NCBI GenBank assembly: GCA_035236585.1 | Contig: CP141132.1 | Span: 81,210,880-81,274,879, forward strand | Direction: 5' to 3' | Length of the DNA: 64,000 nucleotides | Origin: Warburgia ugandensis | Taxonomy: Eukaryota > Streptophyta > Magnoliopsida > Canellales > Canellaceae | Program-made: the position numbers and the translations under genes | Notes under the pieces: generated by a model | What the model saw: the letters and a program-made list of their open reading frames with translations, nothing else | Database searches by the model: none | Told to the model about the DNA's origin: nothing | In this document: in pieces, positions 46,998 through 59,152 of the stretch | Layout: each line of letters starts with the position of its first letter | How positions within the stretch are numbered: the stretch's first letter is position 1

Positions 46998-48248
46998 GTA
47001 TATTTCCACTTCAGATCTACGTTACTTTTAGTAATTCGTACTTTGTTATCTTGTTTGTTTCTGATTTGTATGGATGAATGGGAAGAACTAGGGTTTGGAC
47101 TTCAATTTCTGGAAATTTAGTGCTTTTTGGTACTTTCTTCTGTTATCTCTGTTATCTATCCTTCTTATTGGACAAATTTTCCTTTTGTGATTTCCTTTGG
47201 AGCAGAAAAGTGATTTTTCCGGCTCTGAATGCTCACCGAGGTTGTGGTTTTTGTTCTATCAGAATTTCATCAAAACTCGAAGTATGATGATGTTCATATA
47301 GGATGAAATTCAGTATGATCTCATTTTTAATATATTTTTCCCAAACTTATCAAAGTTGCAAGGGTGATACTGTGAAAATGAGAAAAGAACAAGAACTAAC
47401 GGCACGTTCAAGTACAGTTTCTTAAGCCTGCTTTCTTTTTTATGTAATCTTCCTTAGCAATGTAGTCATTATAGCGGTACACATGAGTTGTGACCACTGG
47501 TACAAAGTTCGGATATAGGAATATGTCACTAAGGCAAAAATTTGGGAAATATTTGTAAAGTAATCGGAGAAGAAGAATTACAAGAATATTAATTAATCTT
47601 TCATTTATATTTTGGGCTAGATTTACAGATAATATTTGAGAATTTGATTATATTTTTACTTAAATTTGAGTTTAATTTCATAAATTTATGTTTTGTTTGG
47701 CAAACTTGTCCAGATTTGGAAATATGTAAGAACTTGTGAATTATTTGGGAAAAAATGGGGGTCTAAAAGTTTGATTTTTTTTCAAATTCAATTATTTGAA
47801 CTTTTTTGTATCTATGGTTGTGACGATAAATTTTGTGGTGTTCTTTGTTAGGGTTATTAGTGACTGACTGAATGAATGAATTACAAGTCCATTGCTTTCT
47901 TTCTTTTATTCCTGAGACTTGTAACCTCTTCAGAGGCAAGCTTATTTGATTAGTGTTGTTAGTTGTTCTTCCTCTTTGCCTGGGTGGTACACATGAGATG
48001 GTTGCTCTTTTCTAGTATGTGAGGAAGCAATTCAAACTTGTTTAATGTGCGTTTCCAAATGAATTTAGCATGCACAAGTTTTACTGCAATGCTTCTAAAT
48101 GACACAACTTTTGAAAAGGCAGAGGTGTGGTAGTAGGCATCCACCCTCGGATGAAGCAAAGCATAATCCTCAAGCATAAGGCACGTGCCCTCAAAATAAC
48201 CCTTACAGTTAGATTCATTTTAACCATGATTTTCAGTTTTGGAAGTGC
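46998..48248. other. Inferred leader intron or spacer
   Basis: AT-rich. A part at about 47530-47800 (atatttgagaatttg, cataaatttatgtt, tttggcaaacttg) weakly resembles the repeat at 13110-13370. Confidence 0.35.
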
Positions 48249-48367
48249 AAAGCAATTATGATTTTAATGATTTTAATGAAAATCATCTTCAGCTTTTAAA
48301 ACTATGGCAACCCCAACATGACATGAATCGAAATTTGAAATTCGCTCAAGCTAGGGCGTTCCCCATA

Positions 48368-48574
48368 AGCGACGCGCTGCATCGGATCCCGGATGCGGTG
48401 AAAAATAGGCAAGGGTTGCTAGGGCGTTCTCTCAGAAGCGACGCGCTACATCGGATCCCGGGTGTAGTGAAAAATGGGCAAGGGCTGCTAGAGCGTCCCC
48501 TCGAAAACGACGCGCTGCATCAGAACCCAGGTGCAATGAAAAGTGGACATGGGTTCATACCGTGGAGGTCGAGA
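48368..48574 (+). repeat. Three 69-bp tandem units at the LINE 5' end
   Basis: Units start at 48368, 48437 and 48506. In frame they encode 23-residue repeats beginning SDALHRIPDAVKNRQGLL, SDALHRIPGVVKNGQGLL and NDALHQNPGAMKSGHGFI. They sit just before the endonuclease and are GC-richer than the rest of the element. Confidence 0.9.
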
Positions 48575-50520
48575 AAGGCGATAGTAAATAGGGAATCTCC
48601 AAATCATAAGATTCGCATCGCTACATGGAATATAGGGACATTGACAGGTAAGAGTTTGGAGTTAGTAGACACGATAAAACGTAGGAGAGTCAATATCGCT
48701 TGTATCCAAGAAACCAAGTGGAAAGTGTAGAGAAATAGATGGGTATAAATTATGGTACGTAGGAAAGGAAAATAATAGAAATGGCGTAGGAATAATAGTG
48801 GATAAGGAATTAAAGGATAAAGTTGTGGACGTTAAAAGAATCAGTGATAGAATTATAATAATAAAAATGATTTTAGGAGAGCAGATTATAAATATTATAA
48901 GTGCATATGCACCACAAGTAGAACTACAAGATATAATTAAGAGCAGTTTTGGGAAGATATGGAGGGAGTCATGCAAGAAATTCCCAATGCGAGGGAATAT
49001 TTATAGGAGCGGAGACTTAAATGGCTATGTAGGAAAAGATAAGGAAGGATATGATAGAATACACGGAGGGTATGGTATAGGTGAACGAACGAGATGGGGG
49101 AGAATATCCTCGATTTTGCTTTGTCATATAACCTATCCATTGCAAATACACTCTTTAAGAAGAGGGATGAACACTTAATAACCTTTAAAAGTGGACTTCA
49201 TAAAAGCCAAATAGACTTTTTCTACTTAGGAATAATGAAGCGATCTATATGTAAGGATTGTAAGGTGATACTCGGTGAGAGTTTAACCTCACAACATAGG
49301 TTAATGGTTATGGATATTCATATCAAAAGATGGAGTAAAAAGTGAACTTAATACACATCCAAAAACTAAGTGGTGGAACTTAAAAGGAGAGAAAATAACC
49401 TCATTCAAAAATAAGTTGATGGTAGAAGGAAATTGGAATTATGAAAGCAGTAAATACCATGTGGACTAATATGGTGAGTCCATTAAGAAAGTGGCAAAAG
49501 ATGTCTTATGAGTATCTAAAGGTAAAAGGCTATTAGCAAAGGAAACATGGTGGTGGAATGAAACGGTCTGGATTAACAAAAGCTATTAAAGAAAAACGAA
49601 TGCATTTTAAAGCATGAGAGATTAGAAATAATGAAAACTATGAACAATATAAGAATGCTAAAAACATTCTTTAAGAGAATAGTAAGTGAGGCTAAACTTA
49701 AAGCATATGATGAGCTACATAATAGACTAGGAACAAGAGAAGGTGAGAAAGATGTGTTTAAACTTGCAAAGGTAAGAGAACAGAAGAGTAAGGACTTAGA
49801 GCATGTTAGGTGCATTAGAAGCGATGATCAAAGGGTATTAGTCAAAGACGCTGAGATCAAACAAAGGTGGGAAATATACTTCTAAAAATTGTTAAATGGC
49901 AATGGCCTTGAGAATATAGGGATTGAAAATACTATAAATCTAAATAACACTGGATATCATAGATATGAACGTAGGATTAGAATGCTTGAAGTAAAAGAGG
50001 CCTTGAAAAAGATGAAATCAGGAAAGGCCATGGGGCCTGATGGTATACCAATAGAGGTTTGGAAGCATATAGGAGATATTGGGGTAGTTTGGTTGACCAA
50101 GTTGTTTAACAAGATTATAAAATCAAAGAAAATGCCTGATGAGTGGAGGAAAAGCTCTATTGTACCAATCTATAAGAATAAAGGAGACATTCGAGGCTGC
50201 GCTAATTATCGAGGGATCAAACTTATGAGCCACACCATGAAACTTTTGAAAGAGTCATTGAGAAGAGGCTACGACATGGAAACAAGTGTATCGGAGAATC
50301 GGTTTGGTTTCATGCACAGGAGGTCTACCATGGAAACTATTTTCTTACTAAGACAATTAGTAGAGAAATATAGGGAGAGGAGAAAAGACCTACACATGGT
50401 CTTTATTGACTTAGAGAAGGCTTATGATAGAGTCCCTAGAGAGTTAATATGGAGGGTGTTAGGTGTTAAAGGGGTTTCTCAGGGGTATATAGACATAATT
50501 AAAGATATGTATGAGGGAGC

Positions 50521-50692
50521 CTTGGCGCAACGGTAAAAGTTGTCGTCATGTGACCTTGAGGTCACGGGTTCAAGGCGTGGAATCAGCCTCTTGCAAAAAT
50601 ACAAGGTAAGGCTGCCTACTTTAGGCCATTATGGCCCGCCCCTTCCCCGGACCCCGCATAGGCAGGAGCTTTGTGCACCGGGGCTGCCCTTT
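50521..50692 (+). mobile_element. Au SINE nested in the LINE reverse transcriptase
   Basis: A complete SINE from ggagccttggcgcaacggta to ccggggctgcccttt. The 15-bp target duplication tatgtatgagggagc is exact at 50506-50520 and 50693-50707. It splits the RT domain between KDMYEGA and the VTNVKTTSG segment, so it post-dates the LINE. Confidence 0.96.
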
Positions 50693-51753
50693 TATGTATG
50701 AGGGAGCAGTAACAAATGTTAAGACCACTAGTGGCGTGGTAGTGATTTTCACATCCTTTGTCGGATTGCATCAAGGATCGGCATTGAGTCCATACCTTTT
50801 CACATTAGTTATGGATGAGTTAACAAAACATCTGCATGAGGAGATTCCCTGGTGCATGCTATTTGCTGACGATATAGTCCTACTTGATGAGACAAGGGAG
50901 GGTGTCAACATAAAGCTAGAGCTATGGACAGAATATATGGAATGTAATTTTAGCAAGGAGAGTAGGAGTGGAGCACCAGTCAAGATTGATAACCAAGAGG
51001 TCCCCATGAGAGACCACTTCCGATACTTAGGATCATTGATCCATGAGAGTGGAGAGATTGAGAGGGAGGTTACCCAGAGAATCCAAGCGGGTTGGAACAA
51101 ATGGAGATGTGCATCGGGTGTTTTATGTGATCGGCGGGTGCCACTCAAACTAAAGGGAAAATTCTATAGGATGGCTATAAGGCCGGCCATGCTCTATGGA
51201 TCAGAGTGTTGGGCAGGTAAGGAACATCATACTCATAGAGGTGAGTGTTGCGAGAAATGAGGATGTTGAGATGGATGAGTGGTAAGACAAGAAAGGATAG
51301 AATTAGAAATGAAAATATTAGAAGAAATTTAGGGATAGCACCAATAGGTAACAAGATGAGGGAGATTAGACTTAGATGGTTTGGACATGTTCAAAGGAGG
51401 CCAACAACGGCACCAGTTAGAAGGAGTGAGGCAATACAAGTTGAAGGTTCTAAAAGGGCAAGGGGAAGGCCCAAAAGAACGTGGATAGAAGTGGTGAGGA
51501 AAGATTTAAAAACTTTGGGACTAAATGAAGCCATGGTATTTAATAGAGTGGAATGGAGGAATAAGATTCATGTGGCCGACCCCTAATTGGGATAAGGTCT
51601 TGATGATGATGATGATGAAAGCAATTATGAAAATCTTGTGAATTTTAGAAGCAGAACATTAGACAAGATGAAAATGACTTGAATAAACCCCTCAAGAGCT
51701 CCATATACCACATTTAACTTTACTGGTCAAGTCTGAAAAGGAGTAAAGGATAT

Positions 51754-51930
51754 GGGCAGCCCAATGCATGAAGCTCCCACGCATATAGGGTCCAAGGCAG
51801 GGGTAGACCACAAAGGGTCTATAGTACACAGCCTTACCTTGCATTTTTGCAAGAGGCTGTTTGCACACCTCAAACACATGACCTCTAGTTTACACGATGA
51901 CAACTCTACCTTTGCGCTAAGGCTCCCCTT
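51754..51930 (-). mobile_element. Au SINE, full length
   Basis: Minus orientation, all blocks present from gcagcccaatgcatgaagct to tctacctttgcgctaaggct. The 12-bp duplication agtaaaggatat is exact at 51742-51753 and 51939-51950, with a few extra bases on the right. Confidence 0.93.
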
Positions 51931-51950
51931 CTAAATGAAGTAAAGGATAT

Positions 51951-52799
51951 CATAAAGAAAAAAAAAAAGGAACAAAAGAATTCAAGATGGTCTATGTTCT
52001 GCACTTGCCTAAGAGATGAAAGTACAACTCAGTAGCATTATGTTTCAGCCATATGCCTCAAAGTTGGTTTTTTTTTTAGGTGTTTCCTCACTTTCCTAAT
52101 TAGATAATGACCTTACTATACAGTTGCTCACACTAGAAAGGGTTTTGATTCTATGGCATATGAGGAAGAGTTTGAAGACTTTTATACTTTTTAGTTACTT
52201 TCTTGTTTAGCTATTTACATTTCCTGTTTTGATTAGCCATTAGATTGGACCTCTTTTTTCTAATCTGATTTGGAATAAAGAAAGAAGACAAGCTTCCGTC
52301 TTCACTGAAATTTGGAAGAGTTTCATTCTTGGAACCTGGAAGAGTTCCCATGGATTAACTTGGTGCATGTTAGAGTATCCTCATAATCCTGTGTCATCCC
52401 TCTTTTTTGTTAATAACTTTGGATAATCTTGTTCACTGATATGCCTGTTTTATTCCCTACTGGTTGGTTAACTTCAAAAAGTACATGGTTGACTACTAGC
52501 CTTTTTTACATTGACATGGGAATGGATGCTACAATGGACGACATTCTAGTAAATCTGTAGCTATTTTGATTTACTTATCTAACTTGCAATTTTAAGCCAA
52601 GGAATGGTATCCTTACATCCATCTCTGATTACTCATTTCATTGTAATCAACTTCCTTGCTTCGGGTCCTTAACACCCCTTTTCCATGTCCAGGTTGTTGG
52701 AATTAGCAAAAGCTTATCAAGCTTATAAATATTGTATGTTGGTTTGTGAAGACCATATCGAGAAGACAGTAATATAAATAACTGAAAAGCATCAAAGAG
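51951..52799 (+). other. Region before ARFRP1 exon 1
   Basis: No gene or element recognised. Candidate 3' splice sites for the leader intron lie within the last 60 bases before the ATG (atatcgag, aagacag). Confidence 0.4.
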
Positions 52800-55700
52800 A
52801 TGTTCTCATTGTTTTATGGACTTTGGAACTATCTTTTCAGTAAGACAGAGTTCCATGTCCTTATTCTTGGCATTGACAAGGCTGGAAAAACGGTAATCTA
52901 CTCTTCATAATTTTCTGTGTCAAACTTCTCGTCCAGTTTTACATTACTGTAATCCTTAGTTCTCTAAAATATGATTTTAGAAATTGTATTATTTAATTGA
53001 TTTTTTCACTGAACAATCCCTAAATACTCTGTTTGTCACAGTATTTCTATTGGAAGAAAGGCATTAGAGATAGGTTATGTGTCCAGTTTTCTTATATGTA
53101 ATGTGTGTGATATGTAGCACAGGTTAGCATTGTTTAACTGTGAATGCATACATGTTATCACTGGAACTCTTATAGATGCATTGTCTGTGAGTTCCTTTGT
53201 CCACCATTCACTTGCACGATTGCATTAAACTGCAGGAAATAATACTATATGTTGCAATAAGTCATGCAACCCTTGACTTCCTGAATTGGGTCTCCATGTT
53301 CCATGCTCTTATAAATAGGTCAGTTTGCCCATCAGAGGATGCTTTTCTTTTCTGTTCAATTTTTTTTTCTAGGTTTAGTTTTTCTGTGGCTACATCAACA
53401 TACCTTCAATCATTTTGCTTTCTGCCTTCATAAGTTACCACTTGTCTTGAGTCATACTATTTCACATAGAAAAGATATCAGGATTTACAAAATCCTAAAG
53501 CTCTTAAAATTTTTTGGTACCATGGACCCAAGGATATTCCCTGGTGCATGCTATTTGCAGACGATATAGTCCTACTTGATGAGACAAGGGAGGGTGTCAA
53601 CATAAAGCTAGAGCTATGGAGAGAAGCAGTAGAATCGAAAGGATTTAAAATTAGCCGAACTAAGACAGAATATATGGAATGTAATTTTAGCAAGGAGAGT
53701 AGGAGTGGAGCACCAGTCAAGATTGATAACCAAGAGGTCCCCATGAGAGACCACTTCCGATACTTAGGATCATTGATCCATGAGAGTGGAGAGATTGAGA
53801 GGGAGGTTACCCAGAGAATCCAAGCGGGTTGGAACAAATGGAGATGTGCATCGGGGGTTTTATGTGATCGGCGGGTGCCACTCAAACTAAAGGAAAATTC
53901 TATAGGATGGCTATAAGGCCGGCCATGCTCTATGGATCGAGTGTTGGGCGGTTAAGGAACATCATACTCATAGGTGAGTGTTGCGAGAAATGAGGATGTT
54001 GAGATGGATGAGTGGTAAGACAAGAAAGGATAGAATTAGAAATGAAAATATTAGAAGAAATTTAGGGATAGCACCAATAGGTAACAAGATGAGGGAGATT
54101 AGACTTAGATGGTTTGGACATGTTCAAAGGAGGCCAACAACGGCACCAGTTAGAAGGAGTGAGGCAATACAAGTTGAAGGTTCTAAAAGGGCAAGGGGAA
54201 GGCCCAAAAGAACGTGGATAGAAGTGGTGAGGAAAGATTTAAAAACTTTGGGACTAAATGAAGCCATGGTATTTAATAGAGTGGAATGGAGGAATAAGAT
54301 TCATGTGGCCGACCCCTAATTGGGATAAGGTCTTGATGATGATGATGATGATGATGGACCCAAGGATGGAAAGCTTTGTAGTTGGTTGGAAGGATGAGGA
54401 TAAGCTATACATTTGTAAGATCATAGTTTTTGAAACTAAAAAACAAGGTGAACCAAGCAGGTCAAGGTTGAAAAAGTGTAACTATGAATCTAACTTTTAA
54501 TGAACTTGTGAAATTTATGAAAAATGTGAAATATACAAATAAGTGGAATTAAGGACTAATTTGTAGTTAAATAAAATAAGGACAAAAGTGGATGATCCAT
54601 CCTAGATTCAATGATTCCGAGCTGGGCTCTCTGTCCTGGTAGCATAAGGCTGTTCCATCCCAAGCTTAGGTTGCAGGTTCTAGTTGGATGGTATGTGGAT
54701 TTTTGTCACCTCCATCATATGTGGATGGAGTGAACCTAGTAGGAGCAGAAAGGGTGTCCATGAATTCTTATACCAAATAATAATAATAATAAATACAAAA
54801 GTAGGCAATGCAAATAACATATTATTGATGATAATAACCATTCGCTACAAGGGAATTTGGTATTACGGATCATCCACAGACAATGCTTCACCTACAAAAG
54901 GTGATGATTTAAATCTGTTTAGTGGCTGAGTAGTGATAGATGATGTGCCTGTTCAGCATATGCTTTCATGCATGAAAAGCTACATGTATACACAGCCTAA
55001 GCTTGAAAGGAGATTCTGAAAAAGTAATCTTCATCAATATTGTTTAACTATTCTCGTGTATTTTAAGTCTAATATGTAGAAATGCCTCAACATTCTGCTT
55101 TGCATCTGTTTGTGTGTATACGCTTCTTAACGCCTGAATTTCATTTCCAAATTTCTTCCTGCATTTGATGGAAAACCACAAGGCCTAGCTACTGGTGGAA
55201 TGAAACTCCAAGCTTACTGTGGAAGCTTTACTTGGAAAGATAATTCCAGCTTGAAAACCTGCTGGTTGGTTAACAACCAGCAGTTGATTGTGTAAAATTC
55301 CACTCTTTCTGGGTGGATCATTTTATTTCCTTTTTCTCTTTGGTTAATCTGGTTAGTTTAGTTTTTACTCTGAAATTTAGCCAATTTAATATGTTCTTCT
55401 GTATTGCACGTCTCGAGAAACTTGATGTGTAATCATTGTGATATCTCCAAAATTTTAGACATTGTTGGAGAAGCTGAAGACCCTCTACTCAAACTTGGAA
55501 GGGCTTTCCCCTGATCGAATTGTTCCAACAGTCGGGCTTAACATTGGTCGTGTTGAAGCATCAAAGACAAAACTTGTATTCTGGGACCTAGGAGGTCAGG
55601 TATGTGAACTGTTGCACCCATTTGCTCAGTTTCTGTCTCTTTTACAATTGGAACTGTTATCCAAGCAATTAATGGAGACATCATGTCGACTGTCTTGTAA

Positions 55701-58700
55701 TTTGCTTTCTTTCTTTCCTTTTTTCTTTTTAGAATGAACTTTGTGTGTTTGTGTCTTTTATGATAGCATGTCAAATGCTAACTATCTACCTTTAACATGG
55801 TCACTTGTGCTTGTGGAAAAAATTTAGACATATATGATGCAAGTTAGAGCTGTGGAGAGATGCTATAGAGTCTAAAGGATTTAAAATTACCTAACTAAGA
55901 TAGAATAAAGAAAGGCAACCTGGTGCACGAAGCTATAGTGTATGCAGGGTTTGGGGAAGGGGCGGACCACAATGCACCAAGGCTTCCCTTGGAATTAAGA
56001 TAGAATATATCAAATGCAATTTTAGCAAGGATAGAGTGGGAACAAAGCCCCAGTAAAGATTGATAATCAGTAAGTCCCACCACTTTCAATACTTGGGATC
56101 AATAATTCATGAGAGCGTAGAGATTGAGAGAGATGTTTCTCAAAGAATTCAAGTAGGTTGAAGCCAATGTAGATGTGCCTCTGGAGTTCTATGTGATCGG
56201 CAGGTATGACTCAAACTGAAGGGAAAATTCCATAGGATGGCTGTAAGGCCGACCATGCTCTATGGATCAGAGTGTTGGGCTATCAAGGAACATCATGTAC
56301 ATAGGATGAGCATAGACGTAATGAGGACATTAAGATGGATGAGTAGCAAGACAAGAAATGATAGAATTAGAAATGAAAGCATTAGAGGAAACTTAGAAGT
56401 AACACCAATGCATAACAAGATGAGGAAAGGTAAACTTAGATGATTTGGACATGTCCAATGGAGATGAAAACAGCACCAGTTAGCACGAGTGAGTATATCC
56501 AAGTTGGAGGCTCTAAAAGGCAAGGGAAAGGCCGAAAAAGATATGGATAGATGTGGTGAAAAAGATTTTAAAACTTTTGGACTAAATGAGGCCATGTTCC
56601 TTGATAGAGGAGAGTGGAGGAACAAGATTCATGTAGCAGACCCTGATTTCAGATAAGCTTTTATGATAATGGTGATGCAAGCATTGGAAAAATATGAAAG
56701 AAAAGAGTAAATAATGCTGAAAATATTTTAGTCTAAGCCAATTGATTGTTTCATGCAATTGTATGGAAAAATAAATTCTTAAAGAGAGTAACATGTAATT
56801 TGGCTCAGTTTATATGATGACAACCTAATTAATCTCGCTGCTATCTTCTTCAGAAAGAGTGTAATATAAACAGCCAATAACCAAATTGATCTTATCACTT
56901 TTTTCTTCAAATGATGATTTTTAATATAAACTGCTAACAACAGCAGAGCTGGAAAGAATAAGATGCAATATACTCTCCATATGACAATAAACATGTAGCC
57001 TTCATCTGCATCTTGTGCCTGCTGTGTCCCAAATTACTCAAAGTCATCAGCGGAACATGTAATACACTTACCCACATCAGTGCAACAACTCAAATTTCTA
57101 GCATTTTTGCATACATATGATGTTTCTTTTTTTGGTAAAAATACTTATGTTGTTTGTTATTCAGTAGTGTGTGGGGTCATGGTCATGTTGCAGTAGATAC
57201 TTGCATTGTTTGTTCATGCAAGATTGTATTTGGTCTTGGTCACGTTGCACTACTTGTCAAATGTACCAGGTAACTTCATTTTAGGATTATTTGGTTTTAC
57301 AAATCTAGTTCTTGCCAATTCCCCAGTGTGACCTCTTGTCACAGGTTTTCTAAATTGTAATAATTTTTTGGTGCTGTGTTTAATGACCTTCATTGCCAAA
57401 CCACAAGCCATTGTCAGCAAACATAAGATGAGACTTTCATTTTTTTGGTTAAAAACCCTCTCAAGCACAAACTGAACATGGCCTTTCTAGTGTCTGGTGT
57501 GATCTATACTATTTAATGATTACGAGTTGTAGGAACCATAAAAACCTAATCCTGGATTATTCTAATACACGATTCTTGAATTTGAAAAGTGACTCTAAGC
57601 AACATTGTAACCAATTTCTTGAGTGTAATCTGATCCACACACAAGCATCATCTTGCACTATAGATCAGGGTCAGGTGTTTGTGATACGTGTCAATGAATC
57701 TATATGTGGCATGGTCCATATGGTATTCAGTGGTAACGTGCTCTTTTAGAAGTAAGTGGTGCTACACTGCTAGATATTACTTTGTAATAGCTTTTTAGGT
57801 CTTATACTTTTCTCAAGGTGATTCATGAAATTTTATGCTGGCAGGTTGGACTTAGGACCATTTGGGAGAAGTATTATGAGGAGGCACATGCTGTAATATA
57901 TGTAATTGATGCTGCTTGTCCATCTCGTTTTGAAGATTCGAAGTCTGCTTTGGGTATGTGTTTTTTTCTTGATTATTTGTTCAGATTTTAGTCATAGTAA
58001 TACTGGCCTAATTCTGCTGACAGAATAGAACTCCATACTGGCAGAATGTCAGATTCGTGATTTGATGTTGGACTAATGTCTTTGAATTTGTGATCAGAGA
58101 AAGTACTTAGGCATGAAGATCTGCGAGGAGCTCCACTTTTTATATTGGCTAACAAGCAGGTAATACCCTTGATTTGGTTATATCAGTGCAAATTCAAGTG
58201 ATAACACCAGTTTTATGCAAAAGAGTATGCTGAAAGAGAAAATGACAAGCAAATGGTGCTCTAGTTCGGAATATTGATGATATTAGAACTGTTAAAAGCA
58301 GAAAAAAGGGCAGACCCAGGGCACTAAGCTCCCGCGTATGCAGGGTTCAGGGAAGGGGCAGACCACAAGGGTCAATGGTACACAGCCTTACCTTGCATTT
58401 TGCAAGAGGCTGTTTCAGTACCTTGAACCTGTGACTTCAAGGTCACACGATGAGAACTCTACCAGTGCGCTAAGGCTCTCCTTCAACTGTTAAAAGCAGA
58501 AGAAAAGGAAAATCAGAATTTATTTTGGAGTTCTGGTGTCCTTGACATGACACTTTGGATCTTTGAACCTTACTAGATTTCTTGTTTATGCATCTATTTT
58601 TATCTGTTTTGGTTGCATTTTGTTGATGGATTTGATAGCAGGATCTCGATGGTGCTGCGTCAGCAGAAGAACTTGCAAGATACTTGGATCTGAAAGAGCT

Positions 58701-59152
58701 GGATGAAAGGTTCTACATGTTTGAAGCTGTGTCTGCATATGATGGGTAGGTGGACTTGTAGCAATTTCCGTGCTTCAATTACAATGATCAGTGTTATCTT
58801 TCTAGAAGAAGCAGACTCACAACTACATTGCCTTGTATAATCCTAATCTGGACCCTTCTACGTATGTGCTCTCTGTGCAGCAGAAACTTTTAACTTCAAA
58901 TGAAGAAGTAAAACATCCGAGCTTTTGAAAAACTATTGGAAAGAGTGAAATATATGAGATGCTAATTCTTCCTCATTCATCTTTGAACCTTTTGAAATGA
59001 CCATACAATGTTGAGTGATTCTATTAACATGAAGAACTTGGTTGTGCAGGATGGGTATTAGAGATGGCATAGAGTGGTTAGTGGACGTTACGGAGCGAAG
59101 CAAGCGCACAGAAACATTAAGAATCCGTACAGGTGGCCCTGTATCAGCCTAG
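52800..59152 (+). CDS. ARFRP1: ADP-ribosylation factor-related protein 1 (ARFRP1-type small GTPase)
   Basis: Six exons: 52800-52892, 55459-55599, 57845-57953, 58098-58159, 58642-58745 and 59050-59152. All introns are GT-AG, and the joined frame gives 203 residues, close to plant ARFRP1. The start MFSLFYGLWNYLFSKTEFHV lacks the Gly2 myristoylation site of true ARFs, as is characteristic of ARFRP1/Arl3p, whose Met-Phe start is N-acetylated. GTP-binding motifs are G-IDKAGKT (24-31), Thr55 in IVPTVGLN, WDLGGQ (73-78) and NKQD (133-136). The residue after GGQ is Val79 where many ARFRP1 proteins have Pro. The protein acts at the trans-Golgi network, upstream of ARL1 and golgin recruitment. Intron 1 holds a 5'-truncated LINE, intron 2 an older LINE with a SINE inside, and intron 4 a SINE. 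Confidence 0.95.
53536..54353 (+). mobile_element. 5'-truncated RTE LINE in ARFRP1 intron 1
   Basis: Starts within the RT domain just before [12 protein letters not shown] and runs to the (GAT)n tail. It is nearly identical to the 3' end of the full-length element but retains the 45 bp missing there (REAVESKGFKISRTK). The 14-bp duplication atggacccaaggat is exact at 53522-53535 and 54354-54367. Confidence 0.95.
54615..54800 (+). mobile_element. Candidate third SINE family (single copy)
   Basis: Contains a cctggtagcataaggc (A-box-like) stretch, then aggttgcaggttctagttgg (B-box-like) 40 bases later, and ends in an AAT run (accaaataataataataat). No second copy or target duplication was found in the window. 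Confidence 0.35.
55844..56672 (+). mobile_element. Older 5'-truncated RTE LINE in ARFRP1 intron 2
   Basis: Homologous to 53609-54350 with many substitutions and indels. It begins ttagagctgtggagaga and ends in a decayed tail. A short duplication, tgatgcaag, lies at 55835-55843 and 56673-56681. A SINE has inserted into it. Confidence 0.85.
55908..55993 (-). mobile_element. Internally deleted Au SINE inside a LINE
   Basis: Keeps the 3' end (cctggtgcacgaagct to ggggcggaccacaa) joined directly to the 5' end (tgcaccaaggcttccctt). The middle, with the B box, is missing. The flanks aactaagatagaata (55893) and aattaagatagaata (55994) form a 15-bp duplication with one mismatch. Confidence 0.85.
58304..58484 (-). 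mobile_element. Au SINE in ARFRP1 intron 4
   Basis: Full length, minus orientation. The 17-bp duplication aactgttaaaagcagaa is exact at 58287-58303 and 58485-58501. It lies between the exons that end NKQ and start DLDG. Confidence 0.95.

Larger units (their letters stand above)
48262..51617 (+). mobile_element. Full-length RTE-clade LINE with exact ends
   Basis: A perfect 13-bp duplication, aaagcaattatga, lies at 48249-48261 and 51618-51630. Between them is a single-ORF-type element of about 3.36 kb, about 3.17 kb without the nested SINE, the RTE size. In order: a three-unit repeat region, an AP endonuclease (IRIATWNIGTLTGKS, IQETKW, IISAYAP, a DLNGYVGK block, KSQIDFF, HRLMVMD), a linker, and a reverse transcriptase ([83 protein letters not shown]). 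A C-terminal region with RWFGHVQRRP follows, and then a (GAT)n tail, the RTE hallmark. The frame is broken by stops and shifts (for example after QETKWKV at 48730), a nested SINE and a 45-bp in-frame loss near 50928, so it is not autonomous. Confidence 0.93.

Noticed and set aside
48368-48574. CRISPR-like regular repeats
   Set aside because: The units are contiguous coding repeats of a LINE without spacers, in a plant nuclear context.
23379-58484. tRNA genes suggested by A and B boxes
   Set aside because: All such boxes belong to SINE copies with retroposon ends and target duplications; none folds into an intact tRNA by inspection.
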